A stretch of 64,000 bases of DNA from Haloflavibacter putidus (GCF_006546625.1 NZ_VIAR01000004.1:124001-188000); one strand, 5' to 3'. Shown: positions 17,239-26,748, numbered from the stretch's first letter. Notes: generated from the sequence alone by a model not told the origin. A program made the numbers and translations.

Positions 17239-19608
17239 ATGTTTGAGATTGAAAAAGATTTTCCGTTTAAAATTGAAATAAGTTTTAAAAAAGTTATTGA
17301 AGCGTATCAAAAACGAGCGCAAGAAGAAACAACGCCAATTGCAAAAAAGTATTTGGAAGAGATCTTAATCTATATAGGAGATTACCCTAAGTTGGTAGAT
17401 GGCATAGACTCTAAAAAAGAACTGGAAAAGCATAAAGAACCTATTGGCATATTGCTAGACGATCTTTTTCCTAATGTACTTACCAACAACGAGATTAAAG
17501 CCGCTTCTATCCCGCAATCTAATTTGATATTTAATTCGTCTAAGCGTTTTGATGAAATTTTAAAAGATGCCGGCGACGATTTTGAACTTAGCATCCGTAA
17601 CCAAAATCAAGATTCTAATTATGTTTATGCGTGTTTACTTATTTTAAATCATTATTACGAGTTTGAAATAGATTTTACACGTCCGCTGTATTTTGATATT
17701 CCTGATAAACAGGGAATTATGAAACATTACAGACTCTCTGTAAACGCAGACTTTGTAGAGTTTGAACCTTCCGATAAGGCAGTAGAGATAAGCAAAAAAG
17801 ATTTGGGACGTTTGCTGCAAAACACAAACAATGTAGATTTATGGCGAGAGAAATTTCCGCCGCAGAGCTGGACATTTAAAGGTTTTTTAATTTTAAATCT
17901 TACAGATGTTACAGTAGACGATGGTATTTCAGATCTAAAAACGCAGCTTATAAGTAACAATGTACCAGATAAAGATAATGTAAACTACCTAACAGAGATT
18001 TTTCGATCTATATATAAAATAAGCGATTTACGCGTGGGCTTTTCTATGTTTAACGAAAAGGAAGGCTTGCTTTACAAAATGAACAAAGGCGAGATAAATA
18101 GCTTTATTTTAGACGGCGATGATGTGCGCGATTGTAAAAAAGTGTTTTGCGAAAAATCTTACGAAAATTTAGTAAAAGAGCATAAATATTTTTCTATTGC
18201 CAGTGTAGAAGATTATGCTTTACGGAAAGAAAACAATTTACTTTCTGAAAATTTATTGGCCAAAGAAGTCAAAAGTTGCATTTTGGCTCCAATGGTTAAA
18301 AATAACGAATTATTGGCTGTTTTAGAATTGGTTTCTTATCGTAAAAACGAATTAAACAGCATTAATGCCGTAAAATTAGACGACATTATACCTTATATTG
18401 TAACGGCAGTAGAACGCTACCAATCTGAGTTTGAAAATCGTATAAAAGCGGTAATCCAAAGCGAATGTACTTCTATTCATCCAAGTGTTTTATGGGTTTT
18501 TGAAGAAGAAGCCAAGCGTTATATAAAAGATTTAGAAGTAGACGGCGTTTCCAGCTTTAGAGATATTGCTTTTAAAGATGTATATCCGCTTTACGGCCAA
18601 ATAGATATTGTAGGATCATCAGACGAGCGTAACTCTGCCATACAACGCGATTTGCTCAAACAATTAAAAATGATTATTGGCATTATCGATAAAGCTTACG
18701 AGCTGGAAGAATTGCCAATTTACGATCAAGTAAAATTTAGAATTAGAGAGTTTCGTAAAAGTTTAAAAGAAAATCTAAACGCATCTAGTGAGCAGCGTAT
18801 TATAAATTTCATCTTTAAGGAAATTAATCCTTTAATTGAGCATCTTAGAAATCAAACACCGGCTTTAAACGAGCTTTTAAAAGAATACGAAGCTTGTTTA
18901 GATAGTGAAAGTGGTGTGATTTATCACCATCGTAAAAATTATGATGATAGTGTACAGCGTATAAACCGTACTTTGGCGCGTTTTATAGATAGAAAACAAG
19001 TAGATGCACAAAAAATATATCCGCATTATTTTGAACGTTATAAAACAGATGGTGTAGACCATAACATATATATTGGCGAAGAAATGACGCGCAAGCCATT
19101 TAGTATAGTTTATTTGTACAATTTACGTTTGTGGCAATTACAAATAATGTGCGAAATGGAAAATAAATTTTACCATTTGCAAGAAGGCATGCCATTAACT
19201 TTAGATGCAGCTTCGCTAATTTTGGTTTTTAATTCTACATTATCTATTCGTTACCGTATGGATGAGAAAAAGTTTGATGTAGATGGCACGTATAACGCGC
19301 GTTATGAAATTATTAAAAAAAGAATTGATAAAGCCTATATAAAAAATACCGAAGAGCGCGTTACACAAAAAGGAAAAATAGCCATTATCTATTCGCAAAA
19401 AGCAGATGAAAGAGAGTATTTGCGCTACATAAAATATTTACAAAGTAAAAAATACCTTGGTGAAAATGTAGAGTTGGTAGAATTAGAAGACGTGCAAGGC
19501 GTTATTGGCTTAAAAGCAATTCGTGTAAATGTTCTTTACCACGCAGAAACGGGCGATAATCAGCAAAAAACTTTTACCTACGAAGATTTAATGAAAGAAT
19601 TACATTAA
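17239..19608 (+). CDS. GAF-domain protein of unknown function
   Basis: A soluble 789-residue protein. A GAF-like segment lies at about 250-395 (NYLTEIFRSIYKISDLRVGF, then CILAPMVKNNELLAVLELVS, then IIPYIVTAVERYQ). The rest is helical, with no kinase, cyclase or phosphodiesterase motif that I recognise. GAF domains bind small molecules including cyclic nucleotides, so a sensory role is likely but the ligand is unknown. There is no signal peptide or membrane segment. The stop overlaps by 9 bp the end of the convergent HD-PycTM gene. The start is ATG at 17239, 143 bp from the divergent TlpA-like lipoprotein. Confidence 0.75.
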   Translation: MFEIEKDFPFKIEISFKKVIEAYQKRAQEETTPIAKKYLEEILIYIGDYPKLVDGIDSKKELEKHKEPIGILLDDLFPNVLTNNEIKAASIPQSNLIFNSSKRFDEILKDAGDDFELSIRNQNQDSNYVYACLLILNHYYEFEIDFTRPLYFDIPDKQGIMKHYRLSVNADFVEFEPSDKAVEISKKDLGRLLQNTNNVDLWREKFPPQSWTFKGFLILNLTDVTVDDGISDLKTQLISNNVPDKDNVNYLTEIFRSIYKISDLRVGFSMFNEKEGLLYKMNKGEINSFILDGDDVRDCKKVFCEKSYENLVKEHKYFSIASVEDYALRKENNLLSENLLAKEVKSCILAPMVKNNELLAVLELVSYRKNELNSINAVKLDDIIPYIVTAVERYQSEFENRIKAVIQSECTSIHPSVLWVFEEEAKRYIKDLEVDGVSSFRDIAFKDVYPLYGQIDIVGSSDERNSAIQRDLLKQLKMIIGIIDKAYELEELPIYDQVKFRIREFRKSLKENLNASSEQRIINFIFKEINPLIEHLRNQTPALNELLKEYEACLDSESGVIYHHRKNYDDSVQRINRTLARFIDRKQVDAQKIYPHYFERYKTDGVDHNIYIGEEMTRKPFSIVYLYNLRLWQLQIMCEMENKFYHLQEGMPLTLDAASLILVFNSTLSIRYRMDEKKFDVDGTYNARYEIIKKRIDKAYIKNTEERVTQKGKIAIIYSQKADEREYLRYIKYLQSKKYLGENVELVELEDVQGVIGLKAIRVNVLYHAETGDNQQKTFTYEDLMKELH

Positions 19609-20802
19609 CGCAAAGGCCACAACAAAACTAACCACCGAAATAATTATACCGGTCATAAAAATAGTGTAAGTCCAACGTAAAATTTTATACTTTCTGTGCA
19701 AGACTACACCTAAGAGATACAAATCTTTCGTGAGCGATTCGTAGATATAATCGTTGTCTTTTAAAATCTCGTTCATTGCCCAGTTGTACTGATCAAAAGG
19801 CATTTTATGAAAATTGCCAAAAAACAAGATGTTTACTTCGCGCTTTTTTACTTGCTCTCGCGTAAACTCGCCACTGGTTACATTAGGTCGCGTAGACATT
19901 ATAGATAATATTATAGAAGCAACGCTAAAGCAAACCAAAATTAATGTAGGAATAATTAAATGCTTGTTAGAGTCTGCATCTAATTTAGGAATAATATTAG
20001 CCAAGGCCAACGAGATAATAATGGCATTTACAGAAAGCAAAATGTTGGCTTTGGTGTCTGCAATATCACTCAATTTAATATGATTCCGTAAAGTGGTTCT
20101 ATACAAAGTTTGTACACCACGATCTGGATTTTCACTTTTATATTTTGCTTTTAACTTTGCCTTGGTTTCTTCTTTCTCAAATTTTTTACGTTGCTTTTTT
20201 TGTTTTTCCAATAAGAGTAAAAGATTTTCATCTTTTTTAGGTTTCCATTCTTTTGTAGCATAATCGCTATAAAAATGGTGCTCTTCTGTAAACATACGTA
20301 TGTTTTCATTAATCCATTCGTATGGACTATAAAAAGCTATATTGTTTAATTTGAGCTCTTGCCGTAAAAACTCTGTAGTGTCTTCAAAATAATCTTTGGC
20401 TAGATGGCCGGAGTCAGCATCTTTTATTATTTCTTCTAATTTTGTATTTGGTTCAGCGTTTACTTTAGTAGCCAGGATACAATTTTTAACCTGTTCTATA
20501 ACATCTGGTTCTTCGTTATTTTCTTCCAAAAAAGCTGTAGCAATTTTTACACTTTCTTCTTCGTGACCTTTGGCTTTTTTTGTGTAACCCGTGTCGTGAA
20601 GCCAAGCAGAGAGCAGTAAGACCTTTTCCTCTTTAACATTAATTTGAGAATTTTCAATTAATTCTTTAGTATTTTTAACCACACGTTGTGTATGGTTATA
20701 ATTATGATAGATAAAGGTATTGTCTAGTTTTTCTTTAAATAAATCAAGTACAAATGTATCTACCTTTTCTAAGGCTTCACTCTGTAGTATATCGCTGCTC
20801 AT
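19600..20802 (-). CDS. HD-domain phosphohydrolase fused to Pycsar-effector-type membrane domain (DUF5706)
   Basis: 400 residues. The N-terminal HD domain (about 15-200) shows YHNYNHTQRVV, the metal pair H69-D70 in LSAWLHDTGY, and KDADSGHLA. A basic coiled coil (about 200-230) leads to a C-terminal membrane domain with LSDIADTKANILLSVNAII, a second helix LIIPTLILVCFSVASIILSI and a final helix near 378-398. The DTKAN membrane signature is that of the Pycsar effector (PycTM/DUF5706) family, in which cyclic nucleotides trigger membrane damage during phage infection. No nucleotide cyclase gene is in the window, so defence function is not shown. It is divergent from the metallophosphoesterase-barrel gene by 57 bp. 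Confidence 0.82.
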   Translation of the reverse strand: MSSDILQSEALEKVDTFVLDLFKEKLDNTFIYHNYNHTQRVVKNTKELIENSQINVKEEKVLLLSAWLHDTGYTKKAKGHEEESVKIATAFLEENNEEPDVIEQVKNCILATKVNAEPNTKLEEIIKDADSGHLAKDYFEDTTEFLRQELKLNNIAFYSPYEWINENIRMFTEEHHFYSDYATKEWKPKKDENLLLLLEKQKKQRKKFEKEETKAKLKAKYKSENPDRGVQTLYRTTLRNHIKLSDIADTKANILLSVNAIIISLALANIIPKLDADSNKHLIIPTLILVCFSVASIILSIMSTRPNVTSGEFTREQVKKREVNILFFGNFHKMPFDQYNWAMNEILKDNDYIYESLTKDLYLLGVVLHRKYKILRWTYTIFMTGIIISVVSFVVAFALM

Positions 20803-20859
20803 AAAAATAACGCTTTATTTAATGCCAAAGTACAAAAAATCGGGTTCCAAAATATCTAT

Positions 20860-23800
20860 ATGAAAAAAAATAACATACTTCTAACACTTCTAATAACCGC
20901 AATTATAACTGGTTGTGCAAGTTATAAAGTTAAAATAAGAGATGGGGAAGCTACAAAAAATTTTGATTATCCTTATCAGAAAAAATTAGATAAACGTTTT
21001 TTGGTTATAGGAGATGCTGGTTATTCTAAACCCGGTGGCTCTTCTGCCGGTTTACAGGCATTTAAACATTTTGTAGATTCTATAGAAACCCAAAATGCAA
21101 TGGTTATTTTTCCTGGAGATAATATTTATCCTGTAGGAATGCCAAGCAAAGACGACCCCGGACGAGCACAAGCAGAATATAGAATTGATGCACAATTAGA
21201 CGCGTTAGAAAATTTTGATGGAAACGTACTTTTTATTCCGGGTAACCACGATTGGTATGACAATGGTATAAACGGTTTAGAAGAACAACGCGACTATATA
21301 GCAAAATACTTAAAAGACGATAATATTTGGGAACCAACACCCGGTTGTGGTTTAAATATAAAAGATCTTTCAGAAGATATTACCATGATCGTTCTTGACT
21401 CGCAATGGTATTTAACCAACTGGAATAAACATCCAACCGTTAATGATGATTGTCCCGAAAGAAAAACACGAGAATCTGTTTTAGAAGAGCTGGAAACAGA
21501 ATTAAAAAAAAGCCAGAACAAAACGGTAATTATTGCAGTACATCACCCGTTATATACCAACGGCGTGCACGGTGGTAACTATCATTTTGATAGGCATTTA
21601 TATCCTTCACAAAAGAAAATTCCCTTGCCAATTTTAGGTTCTTTGGCTATGTTAATTCGTACCACCGGTGGTGTTTCTATTCAAGATGCGCAAAACAAAA
21701 AATACAAAGAAATGGTGCAACGCCTAGAAGCCATTTCGGCACCTTACAATCGCGTGGTTTATATTTCTGGGCACGAACATAACTTACAATATATTATTCA
21801 TGATAGCGTACACCAAATAATTTCTGGTTCCGGCTCTAAAGAAACTTTTGCTAGTTTGCGTGATGATGGCGTTTTTGCCTATTCCAAGCAAGGTTTTGCT
21901 GTTTACGATGTTTTTAAAGACGGTTCTTCCTGGGTAAGTTACTACGGAAGCATAAATAACAAACCAAAATTGCTGTTTCAAACAGAAGTTTTTAGCGGAC
22001 CAAAAACCTATGATTTAAGTAAATTACCAGATGTTTACAAAATGCCAGAAATTGTAGAAGCATCTATTTACGAACCCCAAAAAGCAGAAAAGGGAGCGTT
22101 ATACGAAAGTGTTTGGGGTGACCATTACAGAGACCTTTACGGAAAAAAAATACAAGCAAAAGTTGCTATTTTAGATACTTTATATGGCGGGTTGGAAGTT
22201 ATGCGCGCCGGCGGAGGACACCAAACAAAATCTTTGCGTGTAAAAGACAGTTTGGGTAGAGAATACAACATTAGAGCTTTAAAGAAAAGTGCGCTTCAAT
22301 TTATTCAAACCGTTGCTTTTAAAGATAAATACGTGCACAATAAATTTGAAAATACAGTAGCAGAAAATGCTGTTCAAGATTTTTATACAGCTTCACACCC
22401 GTATGCGTTCTTGAGTATTCCGGTACTTTCAGAAGCGGTAAATTTATACCATACCAATCCCGAAATTATTTATTTACCTAAACAAAAAGCTTTAGGGAAG
22501 TACAATCAGAATTATGGCGATGAATTGTATATGATTGTCCAGCGCCCCGAAGAAAACTGGTTAGAATACGAAGATTTTGGCTCACCCAATCACGATATTC
22601 AAAGCACGGCCGGTATGTTTGATCGTCTTCGTCGGGATGAAAAATATTCTGTAGACGAAGCAGAATATATAAAAGCAAGGGTTTTTGATATGTTAATAGG
22701 AGATTGGGACAGGCATAAAGACCAATGGCGCTGGGCAGAATTTGAAGATGCTTCTGGGAAACGAATTTTTAAACCCATACCACGCGATAGAGACCAAGTC
22801 TTTTCTAATTTTGATGGTGCATTTTTTGCAACCTTGCGGGGTCTAACAGGCTTTGGGAAGCAATTTGGTAAATATGATGAAAAGCTTCCGGGCATTGCTT
22901 GGTTTAACTCTGCCGGCAGAGGTTTAGACCGCGCGTTAATTCAGAATAAAGGAAAAGAAGAGTGGATTAAACAAGCAAAATTTATTCAGCAAAATATTAC
23001 CGATGAGGTTATAGAAAAGGCTTTTACAAAACTACCCCCAGAAATACATGAATCTTCTAAAGATATCATCAAAAAATTAAAAGGAAGAAGAGATAATATT
23101 GTAAAAATTGCCGAAAGATATTACGATAATTTCGCAAAACTAGCTATTGTTACCGCCACAGATAAAGACGATTTTCTAGATGTAACACGTTTACCGGATG
23201 GTAAAACCAATATAAAAATCTGGCGTAATAAAAAAGGAAAACGTAAAGATTTGGTAAGCGATAAAACCTACTTAAAAGAAGAATCCAAAGAAATATGGCT
23301 TTACGGTTTAGATGATGACGATACGTTTACCGTAAAAAAAGAAATTGGGGCCAACAATTATATATTTATGCGAATTATTGGAGGGCAAAACAATGATATT
23401 TATAAAATTGAAGATCCAAAAAAACTAAAAATATACGATCATAAATCTAAACCAAATACCTTTACGGAAGCCGGAAAAGCCAAGTTGCGTTTGTCTGATA
23501 ATTATGAACAAAATGTGTACGATAAAGACAAGCGCATTTTTAGTACCAGCGCAGTTATACCGGGTATTGGCTACAATCCAGACGATGGTTTTAAAATAGG
23601 TTTACAAGCGGTTTTTACCAACAATGGTTTTAAGCGCAATCCGTTTACTTCGCAACATCGTTTTAAAGCTGGTTATTATTTTGCTACAGATGGATATGAC
23701 TTAAGTTACCGGGGCGAGTTTGCCAGAATTTTAGGAAGTTTTAACCTAGTAGTAGGCGCTAATTTTACTAGCTATAATTTTTCTCAAAACTTTTTTGGTT

Positions 23801-24594
23801 ACGGTAATGAAACAAGTAATCCAGAAAATGCTTTAGGTTACTCTATGGATTATAACCGGGTGAAAATTAGTCATATTGGTGCCAATGCCGGTTTTGTGCA
23901 AGAAACAGATTATGGTAGTACATTTGAGTTTATGGGCTCTTTTAAAAGTGTAGAAGTAGAAGAAACCCCCGGAAGGTTTATCACTGACAATTACAGTATA
24001 GCAAATACAGATTTTCACCAGCGAAAATATTTCTTTGGAGTAGAAGGAGCCTACCAATACGAAAGTTACGACGATATATTAAATCCTACTCAGGGAATGA
24101 ATTTTCGTTTTGCCCTTGGCGGAAAATTAAATACTAAGAATACGGAGTCTTACTATGGTTATATTAAACCTTCGTTAGAATTTTATAACGCACTTATAAG
24201 AAGTAGAAAACTGGTTTTACGGTCACAAGTACAAGCCCAATTTAACCTGGGTGACGATTATGAGTTTTATCAGGCTGCAGTGTTAGGGGGTAATTCTGGT
24301 TTACGCGGATTTAGAAAAGAGCGATTTGCCGGAAAATCTGCACTTGCTTTTAGCGGCGATTTGCGCTACAGTTTAGGAAATATTAAAACAGCATTTTTAC
24401 CTTTTCAAGTTGGTGTATTTGCGGGAGGAGATTTGGGTAAAGTCTGGATGCCAAACGAAGATAGTAGTCGTTGGCATAACGATTACGGTGGTGGTATCTG
24501 GATAAATTCCGCGGAAGCGATAAATGGTACTTTTAGCTTATTCAACAGTACAGAAGGTTTACGTTTTAGCTTTGGGTTTGGTTTCCGATTCTAA
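20860..24594 (+). CDS. lipoprotein with metallophosphoesterase domain and Omp85-like barrel
   Basis: 1244 residues. A lipoprotein signal ends in ITGCASYKVK (Cys19). A calcineurin-like metallophosphoesterase occupies about 45-330, with VIGDAGYS, FPGDNIYP, IPGNHDWYDNG, VHHPLYTNG and SGHEHNLQ supplying the two-metal ligands. A middle region of unassigned fold contains MLIGDWDRHKDQWRWAEF. The C-terminal 300 residues form a beta-rich barrel with GGNSGLRGFRKERF, the (L/V)RGF motif of Omp85/BamA-type surface antigens, ending in FSFGFGFRF. It is probably an outer-membrane phosphatase. A 57-bp divergent spacer separates it from the HD-PycTM gene. Confidence 0.88.
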   Translation: MKKNNILLTLLITAIITGCASYKVKIRDGEATKNFDYPYQKKLDKRFLVIGDAGYSKPGGSSAGLQAFKHFVDSIETQNAMVIFPGDNIYPVGMPSKDDPGRAQAEYRIDAQLDALENFDGNVLFIPGNHDWYDNGINGLEEQRDYIAKYLKDDNIWEPTPGCGLNIKDLSEDITMIVLDSQWYLTNWNKHPTVNDDCPERKTRESVLEELETELKKSQNKTVIIAVHHPLYTNGVHGGNYHFDRHLYPSQKKIPLPILGSLAMLIRTTGGVSIQDAQNKKYKEMVQRLEAISAPYNRVVYISGHEHNLQYIIHDSVHQIISGSGSKETFASLRDDGVFAYSKQGFAVYDVFKDGSSWVSYYGSINNKPKLLFQTEVFSGPKTYDLSKLPDVYKMPEIVEASIYEPQKAEKGALYESVWGDHYRDLYGKKIQAKVAILDTLYGGLEVMRAGGGHQTKSLRVKDSLGREYNIRALKKSALQFIQTVAFKDKYVHNKFENTVAENAVQDFYTASHPYAFLSIPVLSEAVNLYHTNPEIIYLPKQKALGKYNQNYGDELYMIVQRPEENWLEYEDFGSPNHDIQSTAGMFDRLRRDEKYSVDEAEYIKARVFDMLIGDWDRHKDQWRWAEFEDASGKRIFKPIPRDRDQVFSNFDGAFFATLRGLTGFGKQFGKYDEKLPGIAWFNSAGRGLDRALIQNKGKEEWIKQAKFIQQNITDEVIEKAFTKLPPEIHESSKDIIKKLKGRRDNIVKIAERYYDNFAKLAIVTATDKDDFLDVTRLPDGKTNIKIWRNKKGKRKDLVSDKTYLKEESKEIWLYGLDDDDTFTVKKEIGANNYIFMRIIGGQNNDIYKIEDPKKLKIYDHKSKPNTFTEAGKAKLRLSDNYEQNVYDKDKRIFSTSAVIPGIGYNPDDGFKIGLQAVFTNNGFKRNPFTSQHRFKAGYYFATDGYDLSYRGEFARILGSFNLVVGANFTSYNFSQNFFGYGNETSNPENALGYSMDYNRVKISHIGANAGFVQETDYGSTFEFMGSFKSVEVEETPGRFITDNYSIANTDFHQRKYFFGVEGAYQYESYDDILNPTQGMNFRFALGGKLNTKNTESYYGYIKPSLEFYNALIRSRKLVLRSQVQAQFNLGDDYEFYQAAVLGGNSGLRGFRKERFAGKSALAFSGDLRYSLGNIKTAFLPFQVGVFAGGDLGKVWMPNEDSSRWHNDYGGGIWINSAEAINGTFSLFNSTEGLRFSFGFGFRF

Positions 24595-24685
24595 TCGAAA
24601 AATTAATGTAAAGATTCCGTGGGGATAGGAAAAAATTTAAATAAAATATCCTTGGATTAAGTAAAACAAGAAGCAGTAAAATAGC

Positions 24686-25627
24686 TTACTTATTCTGTGT
24701 TTTTTTGGAAATGTTAATGGTTTCGGTCTTTAATTGATTTTTACCAAAATCTAAGGTTCTAATTGGAAATGGAATATTGATATCGTTTTCATCAAAAGTT
24801 TTTTTGATGGCTAATATTGCTTCGTGTTTAGCAAACAAAATGTCTCGTTGTTTGCTAACATCTGTCCAAAAGCGAATTACAAAATTTATAGAACTGTCTC
24901 CAAATTCTGTATAGGCAAATTCTACTTTTTCTTCACCTTGCGGAGAAAATTTGTCTTGAACTGCTTTTAGAGCTAACTTTTGCACCTTGGGTAGATCACT
25001 TTCATAACCCACTCCAACCTCTAAGAAAACTCTAGATCTTTGCGTGCGCGAATAATTCTTAAAAGTATCTTCTACAATTTTAGAGTTGGGAATTACCACA
25101 TGATTATTGTCCGACTCTTTTATAACAATATTACGTAAATTTACTTCTAAAACTTCACCCGCATAACCGTTGGTTTCTACCCAATCTCCTATGCGTATTT
25201 CGGGCAGAAAGCTTAAAATAATACCGGAGACGGTATTGTTTAAAGTTCCTTGCACGGCAAAACCAACCGCCAAACCTAAGACACCTGCCGCTCCTAGAAC
25301 AGAGGTGAGCATTTTATCTAGGTTTAAGATATCTAAGGCCACAAAGAAACCTATACCTATAATAATTACTTTTATAATCTTAATTATAATGAACCTAACC
25401 GAGTGTTGAATATGACGGTGAATTAATATCCGGTTAAGTAATTTCCCGATGTATTTAGCAATAACTATAAAAAGTATAAAGACTAGTATGGCCAAAATAA
25501 AATTTGGCAGATTGAGTACAATCGAGTCTACCCAACCTGCCATTTTATCCCATAAACCTTTAATAGAATCTGAAAGGTTAAAGGGTTCTGTTTCTGTATC
25601 CTTCTGTATTAAGAGGAAGTTTACCAT
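24686..25627 (-). CDS. MscS-family small-conductance mechanosensitive channel
   Basis: 313 residues. Three membrane helices: about 37-60 (LPNFILAILVFILFIVIAKY), about 80-100 (FIIIKIIKVIIIGIGFFVAL), and the pore-lining glycine/alanine-rich helix GAAGVLGLAVGFAVQGTL. The beta-domain follows with IRIGDWVETNGYAGEV, and the C-terminal alpha/beta domain ends near NINIPFPIRTLDF. It opens under membrane tension to release solutes on osmotic downshock. Its ATG (25625-25627) directly abuts the TAG stop of dps with no gap, so the two are translated from one message. Confidence 0.94.
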   Translation of the reverse strand: MVNFLLIQKDTETEPFNLSDSIKGLWDKMAGWVDSIVLNLPNFILAILVFILFIVIAKYIGKLLNRILIHRHIQHSVRFIIIKIIKVIIIGIGFFVALDILNLDKMLTSVLGAAGVLGLAVGFAVQGTLNNTVSGIILSFLPEIRIGDWVETNGYAGEVLEVNLRNIVIKESDNNHVVIPNSKIVEDTFKNYSRTQRSRVFLEVGVGYESDLPKVQKLALKAVQDKFSPQGEEKVEFAYTEFGDSSINFVIRFWTDVSKQRDILFAKHEAILAIKKTFDENDINIPFPIRTLDFGKNQLKTETINISKKTQNK

Positions 25628-26116
25628 CTATTTTTGATGTGTTTCTTTGGTTTTCATAACCCAAGCATCCAACATCCAACTTGTTTTTTCTAATTCTCTA
25701 ATGTAAGCACCAATTAAATCTATGGTTCCTTCATCTTGACCTTCATCTGCGATGTTTACAACTTTTCGCATTTGTTGTAATAATCCTTTATGGTCTTTTA
25801 ACAAGGTGTGAACCATTTCTTTATCGGTTAAACCGGATTCTGACTCTTCTAGGTTAGTCATTTTTAAGTAATCACTCAGATTGCTGGTTGGTTCGTGACG
25901 CAAGGTTAAAATACGCTCTGCAATTTCATCTATTTTTAGTTTTGCATCATCGTACATTTCTTCAAATTTTTCATGTAGATAGAAGAAACCTTTTCCTATC
26001 ACATTCCAATGGAAATTACGCAACTTTTGGTAATATAAATGGTAATCGGCTAAAAGTATGTTTAATTCGTCTACAGTCTTGCCAGTTTTTCCTTTATCTA
26101 AATCTAAATAGCTCAT
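25628..26116 (-). CDS. dps: Dps-type DNA-starvation/ferritin-like protein
   Basis: A 162-residue mini-ferritin that oxidises iron with peroxide and protects DNA. Ferroxidase-site signature: YYQKLRNFHWNVIGKGFFYL (His of HWNV) and the DEIAERILTLRHEP segment with its Asp/Glu ligands. The length is normal for Dps. A promoter with TTG at 26177-26179, 20-nt spacing and TATTTTTG at 26149-26156 lies 33 bp upstream of the ATG. The gene is followed immediately, without any spacer, by mscS, pairing oxidative and osmotic protection in one transcript. Confidence 0.95.
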   Translation of the reverse strand: MSYLDLDKGKTGKTVDELNILLADYHLYYQKLRNFHWNVIGKGFFYLHEKFEEMYDDAKLKIDEIAERILTLRHEPTSNLSDYLKMTNLEESESGLTDKEMVHTLLKDHKGLLQQMRKVVNIADEGQDEGTIDLIGAYIRELEKTSWMLDAWVMKTKETHQK

Positions 26117-26148
26117 AGTTTTTATTTATTGTTTTTAAAATTTCTATT

Positions 26149-26179
26149 CAAAAATACAATAGTATTGCAGTTTTTCCAA
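26149..26179 (-). promoter_or_regulatory. flavobacterial-type promoter for dps-mscS
   Basis: Minus strand: TTG (26177-26179), a 20-nt spacer, then TATTTTTG (26149-26156), a full match to TTG-N(17-23)-TANNTTTG. The dps ATG begins 33 bp downstream of the -7 box, giving a plausible short leader. Confidence 0.6.
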
Positions 26180-26218
26180 GTTTTAAACGGTCTTTAATAT
26201 AACTTTAACGACTGCATT

Positions 26219-26524
26219 TTACTGGGTATCACGTTGCAACTTTTTTAAGATGGTTCTAGAAATTTGTCCGCTATACGCGCCATAAGCATCGGTCAAAAGA
26301 CCTTTTGAGCCATTGGAAGTAGTAATGGCATAAAGCACCGAATTATCGGCAGGGTTGCTCATACCTTCAAACCGAAAAACACGATCTACCTCAAACTCAT
26401 CTGCCGTGTAGCGTTTTTTCTCTTCTTTATCTTCCAAATATTCGTCAATAAGGTTAAAATCTTTGGTGTAACCTTCATTTTTTAATTTTTCAATTGCTTC
26501 AGACAATGTTCCGTAATTTTTCAT
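26219..26524 (-). CDS. small conserved protein, sometimes labelled phosphoribosylpyrophosphate synthetase
   Basis: 101 residues from the ATG at 26522-26524 (MKNYGTLSEAIEKLKNEGY). A longer frame to 26557 adds an unlikely N-terminus. Similar small Bacteroidetes proteins often carry the name phosphoribosylpyrophosphate synthetase in databases, but this one is far too short and has no PRPP-synthase motif, so the label should not be trusted. Visible blocks: LSEAIEKLKNEGYTKDFNLI, RFEGMSNPADNSVLYAI, and a C-terminal GLLTDAYGAYSG. No membrane segment or signal. Monocistronic by spacing, 102 bp from dps. Confidence 0.7.
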   Translation of the reverse strand: MKNYGTLSEAIEKLKNEGYTKDFNLIDEYLEDKEEKKRYTADEFEVDRVFRFEGMSNPADNSVLYAITTSNGSKGLLTDAYGAYSGQISRTILKKLQRDTQ

Positions 26525-26603
26525 GGTAATAGTTTTTATTGAAAATACTATCTTCAACCAATTTTCACAAATAAAAATTCTGCTTTAATATAAGTTTAAC
26601 CCT

Positions 26604-26747
26604 TCAATCTTCTTGGTTTTTGTCTTTTTTGTTCCAAGAAAACAAGCCTAACGGAAAAACGAACAATAAAAAGAAAAACTGGCCGGTAACCAAGCCGTAA
26701 ATGGTTATTAATGCTGCTATTATATATAATAGGTAAGAAAGCTTCAT
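26604..26747 (-). CDS. 47-residue small membrane protein
   Basis: A short frame from the ATG at 26745-26747 to TGA at 26604-26606. It encodes two hydrophobic stretches (YLLYIIAALITIYGLVTGQF and FFLLFVFPLGLFSW) ending in a charged tail KKDKNQED. Its start lies 1 bp after the stop of the DCC-family gene, so it is well placed for coupled translation. The coherent two-helix pattern, lysine-rich cytoplasmic tail and tight operon spacing support a real gene. The family is not recognised. Confidence 0.5.
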   Translation of the reverse strand: MKLSYLLYIIAALITIYGLVTGQFFFLLFVFPLGLFSWNKKDKNQED

Positions 26748-26748
26748 T

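Noticed and set aside
19600-20802. A complete Pycsar phage-defence system
   Set aside because: The effector-type membrane domain is present but no nucleotide cyclase was found nearby; only the orphan effector-like protein is reported.
24595-24685. Terminator between the metallophosphoesterase-barrel gene and mscS
   Set aside because: Only a weak GGATA/TATCC pairing over an AT-rich loop is visible, not enough to call.
26219-26524. Phosphoribosylpyrophosphate synthetase
   Set aside because: The protein is about 101 residues and lacks the PRPP-binding motif; the name sometimes given to such proteins is not supported.
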